Shown in pieces: positions 33,062 through 37,788 of a stretch of 37,788 bases of DNA. Source of the stretch: Peptacetobacter sp900539645 (GTDB lineage: Bacteria; Bacillota; Clostridia; Peptostreptococcales; Peptostreptococcaceae); assembly GCF_047807365.1 (NCBI RefSeq), contig NZ_JBLOUI010000024.1, positions 1 through 37,788 of the forward strand. The letters are read 5' to 3'. A model generated the notes under the pieces. The model was given only the letters and a program-made list of their open reading frames with translations, ran no database searches and was not told the DNA's origin. The first letter of the stretch is position 1; each line of letters begins with the position of its first letter. The position numbers were made by a program, and so were the translations under genes.

Positions 33062-34429
33062 TTATTTAGTTTTACCTTCACTTAAATTCTTTTTATAGAA
33101 GTTATAGAAGCATATCGCAGTTGATATTACTGCTAATATATCCGCTATCGGCTCTGCTAATAATACCGCAAATAATTTATCATTTATAAATGTAGGTAGT
33201 ATGAATATTAATGGTATTAAAAGTATTATCTTTCTAAGCATTGCAAGTATTAAAGATATTTTTGCTTTTCCAAGAGCTAAGAAAGTCTGCTGACAAGCAA
33301 TCTGAATACCAAACACTAACATACCTACAAAGTATATTCTCATAGCCCAACTTGTAAATTCTATAAGCTGCGGATCTGAGTTGAATATTTTCACAAAGAA
33401 CGCCGGGAACATTAAACAAGCTGATGTTGCAACTAATGTAAATGCTAAACAGCTTATTAAACATAATTTAAATGATTTTCTAACTCTATCAAAATTTTTA
33501 GCTCCGTAGTTGTACGAAGTTATAGGTTGTGCTCCCTGAGTTATTCCCAGTATTGGAAGTGTTATCATCTGCATTATACTACTCATAACAGTCATAGCCG
33601 CCACTGCTATATCTCCACCGTACATCTGTAGTTTTGTATTTAAAGAAATTAAAACTAGACTTTCTGTAGACTGCATTATAAATGGAGATACACCTAATGC
33701 CATCATTCCACCTACTATCTTAGGATTTATTCTAACGTTTTTCATTCTTATTCTAAGGATAGTTTTTTTACCACCAAGGAATACTAAAACCCATATTGCT
33801 GATATACCCTGAGATATTATAGTAGCTAGTGCTGCACCTTTTACTCCCATACCAAGTCCAAATATTAATATAGGATCTAGTACTATATTAAGAACAGCTC
33901 CTATTGCAACAGTTATCATACCTGTTTTTGCGAATCCCTGAGTTGTTATAAATGGATTTAGTCCAAGTGCAATCATAACAAATATAGTTCCTGATAAATA
34001 TATTTGTATGTAGTCAACTGCATAAGATATTGTATTATTACTTGCTCCAAACATCCATAATATAGGCTCTTTATAAACCTGGAATATGCAAGTAATTACA
34101 ATCGCTAATAAAACTAATGCAGCAACAGCGTTACCCATTATTTTTTCAGCTCCATCGTTGTCCTTTTCTCCCATTTTTATAGCTGCAAGTGGTCCACCAC
34201 CCATACCTATAAGAGCTGCAAATGCACTTATTAATGTTATAATTGGGAATGAAAGACCTACACCAGCCATTGCAACTCCACCATTTGCCATTCTTCCTAT
34301 AAACATTCTATCAACTATGTTGTATAATACGTTTACAAGCTGTGCAACTATGGCAGGTACTGCTAATTTAAATAACAATTTACCGACACTGCCGGTTTCT
34401 AATTCATTCTGATTGTTTTCAGTTGCCAT
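33062..34429 (-). CDS. MATE family efflux transporter
   Basis: Multidrug/toxin extrusion antiporter of the cytoplasmic membrane. 455 residues with about 12 hydrophobic segments in two six-helix halves. The family start GSVGKLLFKLAVPAIVAQLV followed by LYNIVDRMFIGRM is visible, as are QGAQPITSYNYGAKN and the second-half IACQQTFLALGKAK. Substrate unknown. The start may be GTG at 34435 or ATG at 34429; AAGGTG three bases before the ATG and AAGGAG ten before make the ATG slightly preferable. Confidence 0.92.
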   Translation of the reverse strand: MATENNQNELETGSVGKLLFKLAVPAIVAQLVNVLYNIVDRMFIGRMANGGVAMAGVGLSFPIITLISAFAALIGMGGGPLAAIKMGEKDNDGAEKIMGNAVAALVLLAIVITCIFQVYKEPILWMFGASNNTISYAVDYIQIYLSGTIFVMIALGLNPFITTQGFAKTGMITVAIGAVLNIVLDPILIFGLGMGVKGAALATIISQGISAIWVLVFLGGKKTILRIRMKNVRINPKIVGGMMALGVSPFIMQSTESLVLISLNTKLQMYGGDIAVAAMTVMSSIMQMITLPILGITQGAQPITSYNYGAKNFDRVRKSFKLCLISCLAFTLVATSACLMFPAFFVKIFNSDPQLIEFTSWAMRIYFVGMLVFGIQIACQQTFLALGKAKISLILAMLRKIILLIPLIFILPTFINDKLFAVLLAEPIADILAVISTAICFYNFYKKNLSEGKTK

Positions 34430-34478
34430 TTTCACCTTTCTCCTTTTTTAAATAACCTTATATTTTTTATTTTTATAT

Positions 34479-34506
34479 ATTGTATTTTTTACATTTAATT
34501 TGTCTA
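34479..34506 (-). promoter_or_regulatory. Probable MATE gene promoter
   Basis: Minus strand: TAGACA (34501-34506), 16-base spacer, TACAAT (34479-34484). Confidence 0.45.
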
Positions 34507-34584
34507 AAATAATTTATTAGACTTTAAAACAATCTAACTTTTATGATAACATATTACAGATTATTATAAAAGTATCTAATAGAT

Positions 34585-35667
34585 TTAATCTATATAATCA
34601 AATAATGTTATCTCTTCAAAAATCTCCTCTTCTTTTTCTAAGTTAGATACGGTTACTCCAAATAACCTTATTGTTTTTGTACTATCCTCTACATGCGTCA
34701 ATAACTCGGCAGCATAAAATCTAATATCGTCGTAATTTCTTATATAATCACTTACGCTCAGGCTTCTTGTTATAGTTTTAAAATCTTCAAATTTTATCTT
34801 TAGAGTTATTGTTTTTGCTACCTTATCCTCTTTTGCCATTCTTTCTGCAACCTCTTCACAAAGCTCATCTAAAATCATAACAGTTTCTGCATCGTCTATG
34901 TTTTTATTTTCGATAAGGGTAGTCTCAGCTCCTATAGACTTTCTTATTCTAGTTGGATTTACTGGTCTATTGTCTATTCCCCTTGCAAAATTATATAACT
35001 CTAATCCTCTATTTTTAAATATTTTTTCTAATTTTTCCAAACTAGTATTTCTTAAATCATATCCTGTGTTTATACCATTATTTTTTAGAACTCTTTCCGT
35101 CACCTTTCCAACTCCAAAGAATTTTTTTACTGGAAGTGCATCTAAAAATTCTTGTACATTATCCTCTGTTATCACAGTTAATCCATTTGGTTTTTGATAA
35201 TCTGAAGCTAGTTTTGCAACAAATTTATTATATGATACACCAGCAGATGCAGTAAGCCCAGTTTCTCTTTTGATATCTTCTTTTATTAGTTTCGCTATTA
35301 TTGTAGCACTTTTTATTTTTTTCTTGTTTTCAGTTACATCTAAAAACGCCTCATCTAAAGACAATGGCTCGACTAAATCAGTGTATCTATGAAATATATT
35401 TCTTATCTGATTAGATACTTCTTTATATACATAAAATCTCGGTCTTACAAACACTGCATAAGGACACCTGATATACGCTTCTTTACATGGCATAGCAGAA
35501 TGAATTCCATATTTTCTCGCTTCATAAGAACAAGTTGAAACCACTCCTCTTCCATGAGGAGAACCTCCAACAACAAGTGGCTTTCCTTTAAGAGATGGAT
35601 TATCTCTTTGCTCTATAGAAGCGTAAAATGCATCCATATCTATGTGAATAATTTTTCTTTTTTTCAT
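34585..35667 (-). CDS. dinB: DNA polymerase IV (Y-family)
   Basis: Error-prone translesion polymerase. 360 residues. Catalytic metal ligands are Asp10 (IIHIDMDAFYA) and Asp105-Glu106 (SLDEAFLD). The steric residues, the RxRFYVY loop, the GVSYNKFVAKLASDYQKPNG finger segment and the little-finger domain (about 235-345) follow in order. The C-terminus EEITLFDYID may be the sliding-clamp binding site. AAAGGTG precedes the ATG. The upstream region has a promoter and a LexA-like box. Confidence 0.95.
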   Translation of the reverse strand: MKKRKIIHIDMDAFYASIEQRDNPSLKGKPLVVGGSPHGRGVVSTCSYEARKYGIHSAMPCKEAYIRCPYAVFVRPRFYVYKEVSNQIRNIFHRYTDLVEPLSLDEAFLDVTENKKKIKSATIIAKLIKEDIKRETGLTASAGVSYNKFVAKLASDYQKPNGLTVITEDNVQEFLDALPVKKFFGVGKVTERVLKNNGINTGYDLRNTSLEKLEKIFKNRGLELYNFARGIDNRPVNPTRIRKSIGAETTLIENKNIDDAETVMILDELCEEVAERMAKEDKVAKTITLKIKFEDFKTITRSLSVSDYIRNYDDIRFYAAELLTHVEDSTKTIRLFGVTVSNLEKEEEIFEEITLFDYID

Positions 35668-35704
35668 CTCTTATCACCTTTTAAAATTAATCTTCTATTA
35701 AAAT

Positions 35705-35754
35705 ATAATACTAAATTTAAAACTATGATACAAGCAAATACAAAACAAACGTTC
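35705..35754 (-). promoter_or_regulatory. dinB promoter with LexA-like box
   Basis: Minus strand: TTGTAT (35728-35733), 17-base spacer, TATTAT (35705-35710). Ten bases upstream of the -35 lies GAACGTTTGTTT (35743-35754), which differs from the Firmicute LexA core GAAC-N4-GTTC at one base. Its place upstream of the -35 is less usual for repression. Confidence 0.5.
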
Positions 35755-35778
35755 TATTATTTTTGAATAAATTTTTGC

Positions 35779-35812
35779 ATAAAAAAACTGCTACAAACAT
35801 TCGTAACAGTTT
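35779..35812 (-). terminator. Terminator of the DUF1846 gene
   Basis: On minus, AAACTGTTAC / GTAGCAGTTT (10 bp with one G-U pair, 8-base loop) followed by seven Ts. Confidence 0.82.
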
Positions 35813-35835
35813 AATATTTCTATTTAAGTTTTAAA

Positions 35836-37344
35836 TTATATATAGTATAGATTCTGTGATGCGAATTCTGGATCGCAAGTTACATCTATTCCTATCTTTT
35901 TAAGTGTCTGTTCATCATCTTTAGTCATCATTACTGTTGAGTGAGCCTGACATCCTTTTAATTCAGATATTTTTCCAAGAGCATAAGCTGCACTAGGATT
36001 TGTTACAGCGCATATACTTAATGCTTCTAATACTTCCTGACAACTTAAAGAGTTGTTTTTGCTTGCTAATATCTGAGATTTTAATTCCACTATTGGATCA
36101 AGTATTGTTCTTGATATTAAATGCATTTCATCAGGTATATTTCCTAAATGTTTTATAGCATTTAATATTAATGCAGCAGATGCATTCATTAAATCTGATC
36201 CACGTCCTGTAAGTATTGTTCCATCTTCTAACTCTATAGCCATTACTGGACACATATCGTTTTTATCTTCGCATTTTTCTTTTAATACGCTGCTGTATTC
36301 TCTCGCTGGATTAACAACTTTTCTATCTTCTGGTTTTAAATCTAATTCTTCCATTATAAATTTCATTCTCTGTAAAGCAGATTTATCAACCTGTCCTTTT
36401 TTATAGTCGCAAACTGTGTTGAAGTATCTTCTTATTATTTCCTGTATAGAAGCTTCTTTAACTACATCGTCGTCAACTATTCCAAATCCAACTCTATTTA
36501 CGCCCATATCAGTTGGAGACTGGAACATAGATTCTTTTCCAGTTATTTTTTCTATTATCTTTTTAAGAACTGGGAATAATTCTAAATCTCTGTTGTAGTT
36601 TACTGCCATTTCACCGTATTTTTCAAGGTGGAATGAGTCTATCATATTAACGTCTTTTAAATCTACAGTAGCTGCTTCGTAAGCTATGTTTAAAGGATGT
36701 TTTAGTGGTACATTCCAAACTGGGAATGTTTCAAATTTTGAATATCCAACTTCATTTCCTCTTTTATTTTCATGATATAACTGACTTAAACAAGTTCCTA
36801 ATTTACCACTATTTGGTCCTGGAGCAGTCATAACTACTATAGGTTTTGTAGTTTCTATGTATGGATTAGCTCCAAATCCTTCTTCACTTACTATAGTATC
36901 TACATCAGAAGGATATCCCTTTGTAGGTGCATGTTTATATACTTTTATTCCTCTTTTTTCTAATTTGTTTATAAATACTGTAGTAGCTGGCTGCCCTTCG
37001 TATCTAGTTATTACAACACTATTTACATCTAGGTCATAAGATCTTAAATCATCTATTAATCTAAGAACTTCCATATCGTAAGTAGTACCAAAGTCACCTC
37101 TTACTTTATTTCTTTCTATATCTCCAGCATATACACATATTACAACCTCTACTGAGTCTTTCATATAGCTTAAAACTTTTATCTTAGCATTTTCATCAAA
37201 TCCTGGAAGAACTCTCTTTGCATGTAAATCTGCTATTAATTTTCCACCAAATTCAAGATATAATTTGTCAAAATTATTTACCCTTTCTAAGATATATTTA
37301 GACTGTTCTTTTAAATATTTTTCATGATCAAAACCAATTTTCAT
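35836..37344 (-). CDS. DUF1846 domain-containing protein
   Basis: 502 residues from the ATG at 37344 (GAGAGGTG 6 bases upstream; an in-frame GTG at 37353 lies within that site and is rejected). Soluble, full length for the family. Recognisable segments: MKIGFDHEKYLKEQSKYILE at the start, RYEGQPATTVFINKLE, PIVVMTAPGPNSGKLGTCLS and SPTDMGVNRVGFGI. The family is common in Firmicutes and has a structure but no agreed enzymatic function; the MTAPGPNSGKL segment recalls a P-loop-like nucleotide site. Single-gene unit with its own promoter and terminator. Confidence 0.9.
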   Translation of the reverse strand: MKIGFDHEKYLKEQSKYILERVNNFDKLYLEFGGKLIADLHAKRVLPGFDENAKIKVLSYMKDSVEVVICVYAGDIERNKVRGDFGTTYDMEVLRLIDDLRSYDLDVNSVVITRYEGQPATTVFINKLEKRGIKVYKHAPTKGYPSDVDTIVSEEGFGANPYIETTKPIVVMTAPGPNSGKLGTCLSQLYHENKRGNEVGYSKFETFPVWNVPLKHPLNIAYEAATVDLKDVNMIDSFHLEKYGEMAVNYNRDLELFPVLKKIIEKITGKESMFQSPTDMGVNRVGFGIVDDDVVKEASIQEIIRRYFNTVCDYKKGQVDKSALQRMKFIMEELDLKPEDRKVVNPAREYSSVLKEKCEDKNDMCPVMAIELEDGTILTGRGSDLMNASAALILNAIKHLGNIPDEMHLISRTILDPIVELKSQILASKNNSLSCQEVLEALSICAVTNPSAAYALGKISELKGCQAHSTVMMTKDDEQTLKKIGIDVTCDPEFASQNLYYI

Positions 37345-37405
37345 ATAAAGCACCTCTCATTCTTTCACCAAATATTTTGTTCGTACATTTACTATTCAAG
37401 TTTAT

Positions 37406-37434
37406 ATTATACAATTTAAAAATTTACATTTCAA
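37406..37434 (-). promoter_or_regulatory. DUF1846 gene promoter
   Basis: Minus strand: TTGAAA (37429-37434), 17-base spacer, TATAAT (37406-37411). Start point near 37399, leader about 55 nt. Confidence 0.72.
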
Positions 37435-37688
37435 CATACATTTATTATTTCCCTAAGCTTTATTTAAATCAATACATATATATTATAAATATTAAATTTT
37501 GACATTGTTTTCTCACTTAAATTTTTATACTTCAAACTCTCAATTTTTTAAATTTTAAATTTGATTTTTTTGTGAATTTATTGAAATAATTATTTCCCAG
37601 AAAATATTTTTATTAAATATGAAATAATATAACAAATTGTTATTAATGCAAAATATATACTCCAATGAATAAAGACAAATAAAAAAAT
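37435..37688. other. AT-rich stretch with no supported gene
   Basis: Over 80 percent A+T by eye. A 62-codon frame on minus (37555-37743) runs through the terminator hairpin at 37689-37728 and has no known features, so it is not supported. Confidence 0.45.
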
Positions 37689-37728
37689 ACTGCCATAGAA
37701 CACCTTTAAAAGGTGTTCTTATGACAGT
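37682..37728 (-). terminator. Strong terminator for a gene beyond the right edge
   Basis: On minus, ACTGTCAT pairs with ATGGCAGT and AGAACACCTT with AAGGTGTTCT (18 bp with one bulge and one G-U pair), followed by ATTTTTTT. It probably ends a minus-strand gene or leader lying to the right of the window. Confidence 0.75.
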
Positions 37729-37734
37729 ACCTTT

Positions 37735-37764
37735 AACTGACACCTAACGGTTGTCAGTTTTTTT
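37735..37764 (+). terminator. Hairpin with T-run on plus
   Basis: AACTGACACC / GG-TTGTCAGTT stem, followed on plus by seven Ts. No plus-strand gene leads into it within the window. It also reads as a hairpin on minus just before the terminator at 37689-37728. Confidence 0.55.
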
Positions 37765-37788
37765 GTATTCAAATTTAGCTCCACAATT

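Noticed and set aside
37555..37743. 62-codon frame on minus near the right edge
   Set aside because: It runs through a strong terminator hairpin and has no recognisable feature.
1..37788. CRISPR arrays, insertion sequences, prophage genes, tRNA or rRNA genes
   Set aside because: No regularly spaced repeats, transposase or integrase genes, or tRNA/rRNA-like sequences were seen on reading both strands.

Overview
The window is an AT-rich chromosomal segment of an anaerobic, amino-acid-fermenting Firmicute. Gene content points to the Peptostreptococcaceae/Clostridioides neighbourhood (an inference, not a database match). The strongest evidence is a complete selenium-dependent glycine reductase operon. 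Further support comes from a butyrate kinase, a two-subunit anaerobic fumarase and Firmicute-type ribosome binding sites. Almost all genes lie on the minus strand; only guaB and a CstA-type transporter are on plus.

Layout. 1-521: no protein gene, but a promoter-to-terminator unit that may encode a small RNA. 522-3848: a HEPN-domain protein, xanthine phosphoribosyltransferase (xpt) and, divergent from it, an IMP dehydrogenase that reads like the Tritrichomonas foetus-type enzyme. 4073-12524 (minus): promoter, single-aptamer glycine riboswitch, then grdX-trxB-trxA-grdE-grdA-grdB-grdC-grdD and a strong terminator. grdA and grdB each contain an in-frame UGA that must be read as selenocysteine; ordinary ORF calling cuts both short. 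12803-17609: an M3 oligopeptidase and the nadA-nadB-nadC operon for de novo NAD. 18272-19726: CstA family transporter behind a promoter bearing two TTGTATAC sites. 19799-24047: ttcA-like, DEDDh exonuclease, GT51 transglycosylase, DUF3785 and butyrate kinase in one minus-strand run. 24273-31502: a probable long operon with a PHP phosphoesterase, a membrane protein, a hotdog thioesterase, YgiQ-type radical SAM, YbaK deacylase, fumarase alpha, and a fumarase beta-malic enzyme fusion. 31648-37344: S1-type RNA-binding protein, MATE transporter, DNA polymerase IV, and a DUF1846 protein. 37354-37788: no gene, but back-to-back hairpins.

How it works together. Free glycine is sensed by the riboswitch and reduced by GrdA/B/C with electrons from TrxB/TrxA, giving acetyl phosphate. 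Fumarase alpha plus the fusion protein could carry fumarate through malate to pyruvate. Xpt and GuaB feed the XMP/GMP pool; NadABC supplies NAD.

Most unusual points: the fumarase beta-malic enzyme fusion with a possible internal start; the single glycine aptamer; compact hairpins in most long spacers of the grd operon; a HEPN protein with an intact R-x4-H motif; an Arg/Glu-rich helical insert in the S1 protein; and three genes whose ribosome binding site directly follows an intrinsic terminator. No CRISPR array, IS element, rRNA or tRNA was seen.
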